Positions 20,457-30,366 of a DNA stretch of 64,000 nucleotides are shown piece after piece. The DNA comes from Campanula takesimana (taxonomy: Eukaryota; Streptophyta; Magnoliopsida; Asterales; Campanulaceae): NCBI GenBank assembly GCA_026119855.1, contig JAOWBW010000321.1, positions 434,001-498,000 on the forward strand, written 5' to 3'. Numbering within the stretch: the first letter of the stretch is position 1; each line of letters begins with the position of its first letter. The notes under the pieces were generated by a model, which saw only the letters and a list, made by a program, of their open reading frames with translations, searched no databases and was not told the origin of the DNA. The position numbers and the translations under genes were made by a program.

Positions 20457-21884
20457 TTACTCCTTAGTGCCACTCGTGCCTTCGGTCCCTTTCTTCTTGC
20501 TTTGACCACGGCGAATCTTTTTCTTGTTAGGGTTCTCGCAAAACCTCCTCTCAAATTCACTAACCCCTTTAGCTTTGACACTAGGAGTCTCCCCATCCTT
20601 TCTCTTCCTTGAAGTCTCCGCTCCATCTCCATTAGCCATGCTCGTACCCCTCTTCCTCTCATAGGCCATCGCCTCCTTCATCCTCAATGAACAACTAGGA
20701 GCATAGGATGCCAAAATAGTGCCCCTTAGGGTCTCTAGAGTCTGCTCCGCTTGCCCAAGTCTCTCCATAAACCAATCCAAATACTCTCGTGATAAGTAGG
20801 TGTTGTTGGAGCGTGTGATGAGAGTCCTATGGCTAAAACCGGCCTCGCCCCACATTTGAGAAAGGAGAACCGAAGCGCTATCATCCAAATGGAGTATGCC
20901 AAAAGGATAGCGGGTCCTCTCCTCATCCCAACCCTCGGGGATGGTTTGCACTAGACCATATTGACGAAGTAATCTAGCAGGGTAGTAAAAAGTGGTCCCA
21001 GAAAGTGACGGAACTTTAATCATGTGAAGTCCGACTTGTTTCTCCCTCACAGAATTAATGTGCCAATGGGGCACCACCCACTTGATGTCATCGGTCACCA
21101 TCTCCGCCAAGTACCTTTCCCAACCCTTGAGAGTCATGCCCTCGAACCTCTCCTCCATACCTCTGATGCGATGCATCCATGGGGACACCGCCGAAGAAAC
21201 CGCTGGCTTGTTTACTCGGAGCCTTTCTTGCAACCACATGGTTAAAAGTCTATCACTGCCGCACGGCATCCCGCCATAAACCCCAAGATGAGGAATCCCA
21301 CAAATGATCTCCCCAAGGATGGCCGGTACAATGTCATGTCCCGAACGAGCCGCATTCACCATGGTCAAACATCCCGCACTAGCACATCCGACTTCGGAAG
21401 GGAAAAGAACGGAAGCAAATAAGCAGAAGGCAAGATGGTCCAAAGAACGGTCCGAGGTCACATCCGCGTGCATGAAGTGCCTTGGCATCCAAGAGAGGTT
21501 GACGTAGCCACCTCTAGCATACTTACCATTGTCATCTGCGGGCACACCAAAGGTTATCAACTTGTCGTGCAAAGAAATAAAATCATAGGGCAATGCAAGT
21601 GTACCCTTCCTTTCACAACCGCAAAGCGCCTTGATGTCTTCATAAGTGGGTACCATCTCATTAAAAGAAAAGTTGAAAACATGAAGATTGTTGTTCCAAA
21701 ACTTCCCACAAGCTTGCAAGAGGTTAGTGTTGGAGTTCATGTGCAAGAATGACCAAAGACACTTGATCCCATAGCGCTTCTCAAACTTCCTACGACAAGG
21801 ACCGGATATCTTGGCAACCCACTTCTCCAAAGATGTTATGAAAGCTCCTTTTTCAAGTCTAGAAAGCCTTGCATTGTGATCCAT
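20457..21884 (-). CDS. Antisense DUF7745-like protein (plant mobile-domain related, 475 aa)
   Basis: An uninterrupted minus-strand frame, opposite to the retroelement. From the preferred ATG at 21884 it gives 475 aa; an in-frame ATG at 21971 adds 29 residues of hydrophobic, non-family sequence. Residues of note are LEKWVAKISGPCRRKFEKRYG, NEMVPTYEDIKALCGC (the 'tested pattern then decision' motif of mobile-domain proteins), SLDHLAFCLFASVLFPSE, HDIVPAILGEIICGIPHLG and DRLLTMWLQERLRV, as in DUF7745 proteins. The C-terminal 80 residues are Lys/Arg-rich (NPNKKKIRRGQSKKK), likely a nuclear signal. A TATTTAA word lies about 90 bp upstream, and a copy of the LTR cassette lies at 22031-22094. Biochemical function is unknown. 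It has no stops or frameshifts, unlike the sense genes of the same element. Confidence 0.8.
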   Translation of the reverse strand: MDHNARLSRLEKGAFITSLEKWVAKISGPCRRKFEKRYGIKCLWSFLHMNSNTNLLQACGKFWNNNLHVFNFSFNEMVPTYEDIKALCGCERKGTLALPYDFISLHDKLITFGVPADDNGKYARGGYVNLSWMPRHFMHADVTSDRSLDHLAFCLFASVLFPSEVGCASAGCLTMVNAARSGHDIVPAILGEIICGIPHLGVYGGMPCGSDRLLTMWLQERLRVNKPAVSSAVSPWMHRIRGMEERFEGMTLKGWERYLAEMVTDDIKWVVPHWHINSVREKQVGLHMIKVPSLSGTTFYYPARLLRQYGLVQTIPEGWDEERTRYPFGILHLDDSASVLLSQMWGEAGFSHRTLITRSNNTYLSREYLDWFMERLGQAEQTLETLRGTILASYAPSCSLRMKEAMAYERKRGTSMANGDGAETSRKRKDGETPSVKAKGVSEFERRFCENPNKKKIRRGQSKKKGTEGTSGTKE

Positions 21885-22030
21885 GGCAAAAGAAGAGCAA
21901 GTTGATGATTGGAACTCAAAATTGACCAAAAGAGGGGCTGGTACGAAGTTGAATAGGACACAAACTCCCATTAAATACTACACAATTTCTGATTCTTGCC
22001 AGGAAAAGGAAAACTGGAGGCGGCGCAGGG

Positions 22031-22094
22031 ATTGGCCACGCGGCCACATATGCTCTTGGTCACGCAGCCGATGTTGTCTTTGGCCAGGCGGCCA
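22031..22094. promoter_or_regulatory. LTR-type palindromic cassette upstream of the antisense DUF7745-like gene
   Basis: TGGCCACGCGGCCA (about 22033) and TGGCCAGGCGGCCAAC (about 22081) bracket a degenerate word. The last word and the order match the second and third words of the Tat LTR cassette. It lies about 150-210 bp upstream of the ATG at 21884, and a TATTTAA word lies between them on the minus strand. A promoter role is inferred. Confidence 0.55.
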
Positions 22095-22397
22095 ACTTTC
22101 CTCTGGGCCTTGCCGCCACTATTGCCCCATGCAGAAAATCCAGTTTGTTTCCTCCCACTCCGTAACGGATCCATGCAACTACGTACCTGCCCCGTCCCGT
22201 GGCTCATGCATTGTATAAAATTAGGAACATTTGTAAAATAACTAGTTTGCACAAGTAGGCTCCCCACAATAAAATTGCACTTTAGAACATAATATACATA
22301 CATGCATTTTGTACATCTGTTCTATACATACATATCCCTCTGCCCTCTACTAGCTAACAGTGTAGGAAATAAAGATGGAAAGACGGGCCCAGCCTAA
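22095..22397. other. Spacer between the two antisense genes
   Basis: About 300 bp lies between the promoter side of the DUF7745-like gene and the 3' end of the mobile-domain gene. Nothing coding is seen. Repeated ATACATAC words near 22290-22330 may belong to the 3' untranslated region of the upstream antisense gene. Confidence 0.5.
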
Positions 22398-24609
22398 TCA
22401 GAACACTTCCTCTGTGGTGTCTCCACGCCGCGCTAAAGCTCGAGAGCTACCAGCACCCGAACTCCGTCCCCGGACCGCTCGACCACCAGTGTGAGAAGAG
22501 CCCGCACCATTCGGAGACCGTTCACGACGCTGGGGTGACGCAACGTCGTCCCTCTGACAAGTACATGAATGGTACGCCTCCCTCAGTAAGCGCATCAACA
22601 TGTTCTCCCGCCGGGCTGAACGGATATATGCCTCCCGAGTCACCTGAAAGGGAAACCAAGGCAATGATTATAATGCAGAAAGAAATAAGTGTGTGCAAAC
22701 ATGACCAATATAAAGCACAAAGCCGTACCCCAGCGTCGGGCGGAGGAATGAATGTCTCCTCAACAAGATCTGCATCAGTCGGCTCCAAGCTCAGCTCCAC
22801 CTCCTGGCCGCCCCTCATCACTCTCACGCTACTCGAGCGAAGGGGCATGTCAACCAAAGGCCTACTTCTACCTACATAACGGGCCGAGCTCGATCCCTCT
22901 CCGGACAACATCCTAGCCCGTACCTGAGGACTGATCAACCGAGTCCGCACATAGCTGCCATAGTCGTCACTCCCTCTGTAATGCTCTGCCGGAGTGGGAG
23001 CCAAGAAAGTCGCCAACCTCGCTGGACGGAGCATATCCCGAGGAGGGTCATAAGCAGCCCACGGTAACGCACCAGCCCTGTGCTGACGAACCACCCTCTC
23101 TCCGAGATACATGGCCTCCCCGGTGAGACCCACAAGTAGAACCCTAGAGGCGGTCAACTCCACTACATAGGGACCCACCGAAGCCTCATTGGCCGGAATC
23201 CATGGGTAAAATCTAACCCCGACAGGCTCAGACATCGCGAACACCCTCCTTAGATCAGCAGCGTCCACCGTCTTCCTATCCCGGTTCCTGCGGGGAGGAG
23301 CCCGGTTGCCCTTGCACCAGTACGACATGATGGGAACAACCTTGTTGGCACTCATCACCAACTGAAAAAGGGCGACACCGAAGACCTCGTACACCCAAGC
23401 CTGTGCATATAATGAGAGAGGCATTTCAGACCAAAAGATAGAGCAGAAGTCTCAACAAGTGAAAAGAAAGGTAGTCAAGAGCATACCTCAAAGGCGAACT
23501 GAAACCCGTCAAAGGCCGACGAGCTAGCCCTCGAGCAATGATCCAAAGCCCGATAAATCTCAGCCAAACCGGCTCCACCCCAAGAAATCCCGCCGACTAG
23601 GTCCAAGTCTACAAAAGCCCCTAGCAGTGAGTACTGACAGACAGTAGCCCCACTGGGAAACAAGATCTCTGAAAAGCTGTACCATAAGAACAGCCGGACC
23701 AAACAATCCAAATCATACGCCCCCCTACCAAAGGCTTCGATAGCCACCTCCACCAAGCGGTTCACCTTCCCGGCCTCCACTCCATAACCCTTGACACCTC
23801 CCTCCAGATCAGTGTCAACTCCCAACAGAGCCTGTCTATAGTCCTGCCGCTCCGCCAAGCTCTCATCAAAAGGCAAAGGGGTACCAGTAAACCTCAACCC
23901 CGTAATAGCCGCGAAATCCGTCGACGTGATAGTAATCTCTCCCCAACTGGAGTGGAAGGTATGGGTGGTATCCCACCAGAACTCCCGGCACACCTCTATC
24001 ACCGCTGCCACCTTCAGGGTGCCCCCAACCATGCAGACACTGTCAAAGAATGGGCCAAACCCCATAGCCTCGATCCGAGCACGCAAACTGACCGGTCCCT
24101 CTGGCAGGGACGCCCACAGTTTGCCCACAGTCTCTGTGGACCCACGAGCCTTGATCCTCTACAGGTAAACACAGCACAGGTATGTTACCATTCTAGCAAT
24201 TTACAATTCTAGCAATTTAAATTCTAGCATTCCATTATTCTGGCATTTCATACTATGCATAAAACATACAAATGTGCGAGAAGGAGAGGAGTGAAAATTC
24301 GAAATTTACCTCTCGCGTCTCCGGAAGCCCCATCGACCAATGACGCTCAGAGTCGATGTAAAAATCATAATCTTGGTCGAACGTAGACCGCAGCAGATTA
24401 TCGCGATAATTCCGAGTCGCCGCTCGTGGTCTCAAACCGCCCCGTGGAATCAAAGGTGCCGCTTCAAAACCCGCTCCCGGGTCAACCCCTACATTTCCCT
24501 CACCCTGAGCATAACCGTGCCCCTCTCCTTGTTGCTCTTGTTGTGGAAGCATATACCCACCTTGGCCCGGAAAATCCCTGAATAACGCCTCATTGATCCA
24601 ATCTGCCAT
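22398..24609 (-). CDS. Antisense plant-mobile-domain (aminotransferase-like) protein, four exons, about 629 aa
   Basis: Minus-strand gene with exons 24609-24310, 24158-23487, 23400-22729 and 22643-22398. Each of the three introns starts GT and ends AG and lies between codons (phase 0), and the joined exons read through to a TGA or equivalent stop at 22398 without a break. Exon 2 carries the hallmark block of the plant mobile domain (PF10536 type): LRARIEAMGFGPFF, VIEVCREFWWDTTHTFH, WGEITITSTDFAAITGL. Exon 3 opens AWVYEVFGV, the conserved WxYE.F step of the family. The C-terminus is Ser/Arg/Gly-rich. Host relatives (MAIN/MAIL type) are nuclear proteins needed for gene expression and transposon silencing; what this copy does is unknown. 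Antisense extra genes are known from Tat-type elements. The ATG at 24609 is preferred over 24651 because the upstream residues look like untranslated leader. Confidence 0.8.
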
Positions 24610-24790
24610 AGCTTCAAGAAGTATGTGAAATGAAGTCTTCAAGATTATCAAAATCCAAGCTTTCTCTCTCTAGAAACCCAATTTTCTCTCTCTAACTCGT
24701 CAACAATGGAGGAAGGAAGAAGAAGAAAGAAGAAAAGAAGAAGAAGAGGGAGGGTTTCTGGTGATGTGACCAAGAGTCAGCCCGACGGCA

Positions 24791-24930
24791 ACCTTGGCCA
24801 CGCGGCCACTTATGCCCTTGCAACCCCAGCCGTCAGATCAGCGATCCGCGTGAAGGAGATCTGACCACTCAGCGGTCTTGGCCACGCGGCCACTATTGCA
24901 ATTCAGTGTGTTTGGCCACGCGGCCAACCT
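24791..24930. promoter_or_regulatory. LTR-type palindromic cassette upstream of the antisense mobile-domain gene
   Basis: Three TGGCCACGCGGCCA words lie at about 24804, 24879 and 24912. The first is preceded by GCAACCT, exactly as in the Tat LTR. CAGCCGTCAGATC between them also occurs in the Tat-3 LTR (53942). The cassette is 180-320 bp upstream of the ATG at 24609, and the gap is a CT-rich leader on the minus strand. I infer a promoter derived from an LTR. Confidence 0.55.
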
Positions 24931-25068
24931 TGTCCCTTCAGATAAAATTCCACTTTTGCCCTTGATCTTTTCCCTATTTTTAATGCCCTTAGCACTACTT
25001 CGACTGATATTCGTTACCTTTGGGTACAGAAAGCCCCTTAAAATCTCCATTCTTCACCGAATATTTGC

Positions 25069-25530
25069 TTAGGATTCGTAGGGTTGTAGAGACTTCGGCG
25101 CCTCTATGACATACCATCCTAGATCAATCGTAATTGGCAGAAGCCTCGGCGTTTCTGTTGGCGAGAGATCCAGCATCTATTTTAGGATTCATATGGTTGT
25201 AGAGACTTCGGCGCCTCTATGACATACCATCCTAGATCAATCGTAATTGGCAAAAGCCTCGGCGTTTCTGTTGGCGAGAGATCCAGCATCTATTTTAGGA
25301 TTCGTATGGTTGTAGAGACTTCGGGGTCTCTATGACATACCATCCTAGATAGATCATGATTGGCAGAAGCCTCAGCGTTTCTGTCTGCGAAAGATCCAGC
25401 ATCTATTTTTAAGATTCGTATGGTTGTAGAGACTTCGGCGCCTCTATAGCATACGCATCCTTGATCGATCGTGGTTGGCAGAAGCCTCGGCGTTTCTGTT
25501 CGCGAGAGATCCAACATCTATTACTTTAGC
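25069..25530 (+). repeat. About 115-bp tandem repeats, four copies
   Basis: Units contain TAGGATTCGTA, GGTTGTAGAGACTTCGGCGC and AGCCTCGGCGTTTCTGTTGG and run to GATCCAGCATCTATTTT. Such 3' untranslated tandem repeats are usual in Tat/Ogre elements. The four copies are close to identical, so the array is young or homogenised. Confidence 0.88.
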
Positions 25531-26042
25531 GCAATCGGCAGGAACCCGGTGATCCTGATGGCGTTTACCATTCCATCTTGGGATTATTTAGACAACGTAG
25601 TCTTTATTTTTCCCAAATGACTTCATTGCTTACGAATGTTCGTTTTTCATACAAGATAGTATCCGTAGGATTATTATCCCTAGCAGAAGTTCGATGTCTC
25701 GTCTTTCCCCAATATCTCTGACCTACGACCGGCTTGATTCCTTGGAGGATACGTAGGAAGCCTGAAAAGGTCCAGCCACCCGACCGACATGATCATCTCT
25801 CATCCCCAGCAGGTGCACTTTCCCCAGCAGAGGACGTTGCTCCCTATTAGAGGACAATCATTCCCAATTTCCCATCAGTTTTGAACTACGTTTGGCTTGA
25901 TTCCCCCGCGGATATGTAGGTCGCCTGTCAAGGTTCATCCGTTCCCTTACCTTTCATCTGTTTTGAAACTCATGTTTCAGACGGATCCTTCTTTTATCGT
26001 CGACCCCACATTGCCTTGCAAGAAGCGTCGCCGAGGGGCTAC
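25531..26042 (+). other. Pre-LTR region with two CTACG-type hairpins and polypurine tract
   Basis: Two relatives of the CTACG/CGTAG hairpin occur at 25719-25760 and 25883-25925, the second with CTACG...TGTAG. The stretch ends GTCGCCGAGGGGCTAC just before the LTR, the probable polypurine tract. The same GCCGAGGGGCT word, on the other strand, abuts the LTR of the Ogre-like element at 32290. Confidence 0.65.
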
Positions 26043-27190
26043 TGTTAGTACCCGACCTGAAAATGAGTTTATTAGGACTTTCCCAAAAATACAAGGACTT
26101 TATAGGAATTAGAAATCTTGCAAAGACTTGTCCCGGATTCCCGAAATATCTCATTTATGGCAAAATCTATCAAAATAGGTAACAAATGGTTTCCTTAAAA
26201 CCATGCAGAAACCCTAGCTTAAGAATCAAGTCAGCCTGCAACCTTGGCCACGCGGCCAACCTTGCTGCGCGTTGATCTTGGCCACGCGGCCACTCTTGTC
26301 ACCGGCTTCAACCATGGCCAGGCGGCCAACCTTGCTTTGGATGATCCTGACCATCAGATCTTCCCATCAGCCTACTATATAAACCATTCCATTCCATTGG
26401 TTTTGGGGTCCGATTTTGAGAGCTCTAAATACGAATTTTGGAGTTCTTAAACACTATTTTGCTCTCTAATTAGCATTCGAACCTCCAAGAAGATCAAGGT
26501 TTATTTCTTGCCAACATAGGTAAGTTTTCTAATCTTTTCTTCATGTTCTTGCATCATTTTTAATGTAGATCTTTTATATTCGTGTTCTTACATGTTTATT
26601 CATAGTTTCTTCATATGCTTTGCATGTTCATTCATATGTTCATAATATGTTCTTCGCATGTTCATCGTGTTTATAGATTAAAACCTTATTTATGCTATAT
26701 TTAGGGTTGCGATCTTCATAATTACATGTTATTTCATAGCCGATGATGATCGAGGGTTCATCAACCCGAGGATGATCTAGGAACTACTTCTAAACCCTAA
26801 ACTTTAGGTAATTCCCCCCTCATTATGCATGATCCCGATTCTTCTGCCTATTCTAATTCTCTGCGAACTAGGCTGACCTGAGCTTCTCACATTGAGAGGA
26901 ACGTAGGCAATCTTCTGATCCGGTCTAAATCACTAACACACTACTAACACATTCATCATGATAGAAAGACCGATCAATTCGGGCAATAGGAGTGATAACG
27001 TTCAATATTCTTCTCTTGTTGTAATTTGACCCCCGAACCCACTAAAAATGCTTTTTTCAATGTTTTGGCTTTAATTAAAACGGCGTGGCGACTCTCATAA
27101 TTTTAATGTCGTTAAGAATATTCCTTTTGTAAATAAAAATAATCACAAGATACTTCCCATGCGTCGCTTCATCGGAAAGGGGTATTCACA
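26043..27190 (+). repeat. Tat-1 3' LTR (1148 bp)
   Basis: Same length as the 5' LTR with about 14 single-base differences by eye, including CACGTG to CACGCG in the first cassette word and CTACG to CTAGG in the hairpin at 26865. Followed by the target duplication GTTTC. Confidence 0.92.
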
Positions 27191-27449
27191 GTTTCTCACA
27201 TGTATTTGGTTTAGGTCTCTCTTGTTAGCCTATATAAATATAGTTCCAACCTAGAACACATTTCAGCAAAATATAAAAGAGTGTTTAATAATATATTGGC
27301 TTAGCGATTGCCCCCGGACGTAGTTCATGTGTTGAACGAACCGGGTAAACAATTCTTGTGTTCTTGTGTGTGTGATTCTCTCATATTTGTGCTTGTGGAT
27401 TTTGTGTTCTTTATCTAGATTGCAACAGGGTACCACTAAATTCCCAACA
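27191..27449 (+). repeat. Copia-2 5' LTR, right part
   Basis: It resumes with GTTTCTCACATGTATTTGG as in the 3' LTR at about 29369, has a TATA box (TATATAAA, 27231-27238) and ends AAATTCCCAACA at 27449. Together with 11789-12028 it gives about 494 bp, some 20 bp shorter than the 3' LTR because one GC-rich word is missing from the cassette. Confidence 0.9.
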
Positions 27450-27451
27450 AC

Positions 27452-27464
27452 TAGTATCAAGAGC
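27452..27464 (+). other. Primer-binding site of Copia-2, diverged Met-tRNA type
   Basis: TAGTATCAAGAGC sits 2 bp after the LTR and differs from TGGTATCAGAGC by a substitution and an inserted base. Its position is right for a primer site. Confidence 0.65.
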
Positions 27465-27541
27465 TTTGGTTAGTAGGATTCAAAGTTTCATCCGTTGATT
27501 ATTTTGAATCACGTTCTTGGGGACTTTGTGAAGCAATCGTG

Positions 27542-28989
27542 ATGAAGAACTCAATCGAGAAATTCAACGGTGTGAATTTCACGTTTTGGAGGACAAGTGT
27601 TGAAGATTACCTTTATTGTAAGGATCTTCATAAACCCTTAGGTGAGAAATCCGAAGACATGTCACAAGGGGATTGGGTGACGTTGGATCGTAAGGCGTTA
27701 GGAGCGGTGAGGAGTGCTCTAACCGACGATGTTGCACGGAATGCGATGGAGGCCAAGACAACGATGGGGTTGCTACAGATGCTGTCAGACATGAATGAGA
27801 AGCCGTCTAATATCAATAAGGTGCATTTGATAAAGAGGTTTGCGAATACGAAGATATCGGAGGGGCAGACAGCAGCGAGTCATATCGGCAGTTTTAAAGG
27901 CATGGTGGACCAATTAAAAAGTGTCGATATTACTTTTTCCGATGAAGTGTTAGCATGTTTTCTATTAAAATCGTTGCCAGATAGTTGGGAGGTAACTGTC
28001 ACAACGATTAGTACGTCGAAAACACCATTAGTGTATACAGAAGTTAGAGATCTCATCCTTCAAGAGGAGTTTAGAAGGAAAGAGAAAACGGGAGAATCTT
28101 CCGCAGGTGGGGCTGCACTTAGGGTGAGAGAACTAGGGGAAGGGGAGGACCGAAAAAGGGGAAAAATAAGTTGGTCAAGTGCTACTATTATGGCGCGCTA
28201 GGTCATATTAGTTATAACTGTCCGGATAAGGATGGTGATGCACACATGATGGATGAGGATGTATTAATCCTAGGAGAGGAGCAGTCGGGTGAAGATTGGG
28301 TGTTGGATTCCGGAGCTTCTTGTCATGCTAGTGGGGATGCAGAATCAATGGATCAATATACACCGGGAGATTTTGGGGTTGTTTATATTGGTGATGATCA
28401 ACCATTGAAGATCAAAGGTAAGGGGGATGTGATGATGAAGACACCTAATGGGGCTGTTTTACAATTTCACGATGTGATGCATGTTCTGGATTTAAGGAGG
28501 AGGTTGATTTCCGTTGGACAACTTGATGATGAAGGGTATGGTGTGACCTTCATTAGTGGGTCTTGGGAAGTCACAAAAGGATCTAAAGTGATCGAAAATG
28601 GAGTTAAGGAGAAGATGTTGTACTCTACCTACAATGTCGATGTTCGCTCGGGTGGGAGCAAGAGGCTAAAGAACCAGCCTATTGGTGTAGAAAGGAGAGA
28701 CACCAAGAAACGGTGTGTTAGGGGGGAGAGGGACACAAAGTTGATCAACGCTGTGTGGAAGTCTGAGTGCCCTAACAGAGAGCGTGTTCAGACCAAGAGA
28801 AGACGATGCAAGAAACAAGGTATGTCCAAGTTTAAAGGGGAAGCATTTCGAGGAAGGTGGGTCTGGAGGGAGAAGGCGAAGTTAGACTTATGGGGAGAAA
28901 TCAAGGTAGAAGCTGATTTGGGGAGGCAAGAACTATCTAACACGGAGAGGTTGAAACGTCGCTTGGTTTCAACTCGCTTTAGTAATTAA
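27542..28989 (+). pseudogene. Copia-2 gag-protease, no integrase or reverse transcriptase
   Basis: The ATG at 27542 opens a Copia gag of about 210 codons, with FNGVNFTFWRTSVEDYLYCKDL, NKVHLIKRFANTKISEG and ACFLLKSLPDSWE. A frameshift near 28160 moves the reading to the next frame. There a zinc knuckle, KCYYYGALGHISYNCP, has Tyr in place of its second Cys. A Copia protease follows with WVLDSGASCHAS (about 28300) and LISVGQLDDEGYGV. The frame then runs into about 110 Lys/Arg-rich codons unlike any integrase and stops just before 28990. The size of the internal region (1.66 kb) shows that most of pol was deleted, not merely mutated. Confidence 0.82.
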
Positions 28990-29108
28990 GCGGGGAGGCA
29001 AGGCAATACCAAGTCAATATGGAGTAAATATGTGTTCAAAGGAGGTTCATTTCGTGGTGGGAGTGATGATCGGTCTATGCTTATGGTTTTAATCTCCAGG
29101 TGGGAGAT

Positions 29109-29625
29109 TGTTGGGAGTGGAGTCCTAAAACCAAAAGGGAACAAGGAGGCAAAGGAGTTCAAACCAAATGGGGATTGGGGGAGATCAAAACAGAGGAAGA
29201 AATACTGCACAGCAGAGCAGGCGGGTGCCTGGCCCATACCAGATGGGCGCCCGGTCTTGACAGAAGAAATCAGTTTCTGGCGTAAGGAAGTAAGCGGGCG
29301 CTTGGTCAGGACCAATCGGGCGCCTGGTGCCGCAAACTAGATTCAGGAAAGTGATGTTTTTTCTAGGTTTCTCACATGTATTTGGTTTAGGTCTCTCTTA
29401 TTAGCCTATATAAACATAGTTCCGACCTAGAAAACATTGCAGCAACATATTAAAGAGTGTTTAATAATATATTGGCTTGGCGATTGCCCCCGGACGTAGT
29501 TCATGTGTTGAACGAACCGGGTAAACAATTCTTGTGTTCTTGTGTGTGTGATTGTCTCATATTTGTGCTTATGGGTTTTGTGTTCTTTATCTAGATTTCA
29601 ACGGGGTACCACTAAATTCCCAACA
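29109..29625 (+). repeat. Copia-2 3' LTR (517 bp)
   Basis: Preceded by the polypurine tract CAGGTGGGAGAT and starting TGTTGGGAGTGG. The cassette (29219-29334) has GCGGGTGCCTGG, ATGGGCGCCCGG, GCGGGCGCTTGG and TCGGGCGCCTGG. TATA box at 29407-29414. Ends CCCAACA. Confidence 0.92.
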
Positions 29626-29745
29626 AGATTTCTGCATCTAATAGCTTCAAATTGTGATATTTGAGTTGAGGTACCATCCCATACAAAAGTTGGGTAAATG
29701 CAAAGAGATCCAAATAAAATATTACAAATAACCTTTTTCTTAGGG
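29626..29745. other. Short unassigned spacer
   Basis: 120 bp of ordinary AT-rich sequence between the Copia-2 LTR and the Gypsy-A LTR. I see no feature in it. Confidence 0.5.
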
Positions 29746-30304
29746 TGTTGACACCGGGAAATTTCAAGAAGTTAACATGGTTAGGGATGAATCAGATCTG
29801 AGGTGTTTGCTGCCACAGAACGAGGAAAAACGGAACAGCGGAATGTATTGTCCAGAATCTGCAGTTCAGAAATTTGAGTCGAGTTTGCTGAATAAACTGT
29901 ATTGACTTGGAATGATCTAGAAGGCATAAAATATATCTTTGTCTTAGCTGTTGGTATTTCTCTATAGGTTAATGTATTCAAAGTCAAGACCTTTTACTTT
30001 TCTTCAGCCCCTAAGTTCTCTTCATTTTGTTGTGATTATCACCCTTATCGAGTTCATGAAAAGTCGAGAGTCATTACTAGTATAGTTATCCAAAATTTTG
30101 TATTGCCTATATAAGTGAAACAAATTGTAATGCAAGGGGAGAGTGAAGTTTATGAAATATTAAGCCATTGTCTGTTATTGAAGAAGGATTTCTTCTATTC
30201 TTGCTCTTATCTCTTGGGTGGATTCTTTAGAGTGGTGAGTGTTTTCCATCATTGAGTGTTCACTTGTATTTCCTCCATTGTTTCCTCCAATTTCCGGCGT
30301 TAGA
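29746..30304 (+). repeat. Gypsy-A 5' LTR
   Basis: Begins TGTTGACACCGGG, contains a TATA box (TATATAAG, 30108-30115) and ends close to the Met-tRNA primer site at 30306. The 3' boundary is uncertain because the last bases (CGGCGTTA) are not a clean CA. No second copy exists in the window. Confidence 0.65.
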
Positions 30305-30305
30305 T

Positions 30306-30317
30306 TGGTATCAGAGC
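30306..30317 (+). other. Primer-binding site of Gypsy-A
   Basis: TGGTATCAGAGC, an exact complement of the initiator Met-tRNA 3' end, lies about 50 bp before the gag ATG. Confidence 0.85.
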
Positions 30318-30366
30318 ATTTGTTGCACTGGCCCGTAGTTGAGGTCGTGGTCGCCTTGGTGAAAAT

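Larger units (their letters stand above)
12029..27190 (+). mobile_element. Tat-1, a Tat/Ogre-type Gypsy element with two antisense genes
   Basis: Two LTRs of identical length (12029-13176 and 26043-27190, 1148 bp each) start TGTTAGTACCCG and end GTATTCACA. They are flanked by the 5-bp duplication GTTTC (12024-12028 and 27191-27195). By eye the LTRs differ at about 14 positions, so the insertion is recent. Inside, in order, are the primer site, a minisatellite, a leader, gag, protease with G-patch, a broken reverse transcriptase, a gag-like remnant with the last codons of pol, two antisense genes, 115-bp repeats and a polypurine tract. Missing reverse transcriptase, RNase H and integrase cores make it non-autonomous. 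Confidence 0.92.
11789..29625 (+). mobile_element. Copia-2, short gag-protease element split by Tat-1
   Basis: The LTRs start TGTTGG(A/G)AGTGGAGTCC and end AAATTCCCAACA. The 5' LTR is in two parts (11789-12028 and 27191-27449) because Tat-1 sits in it. The 3' LTR is 29109-29625. The flanks ATATT (11784-11788) and AGATT (29626-29630) could be a 5-bp target duplication with one change. Without Tat-1 the element is about 2.7 kb, with an internal region of only 1.66 kb that codes for gag and protease but no integrase or reverse transcriptase. It must be non-autonomous. Confidence 0.88.
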
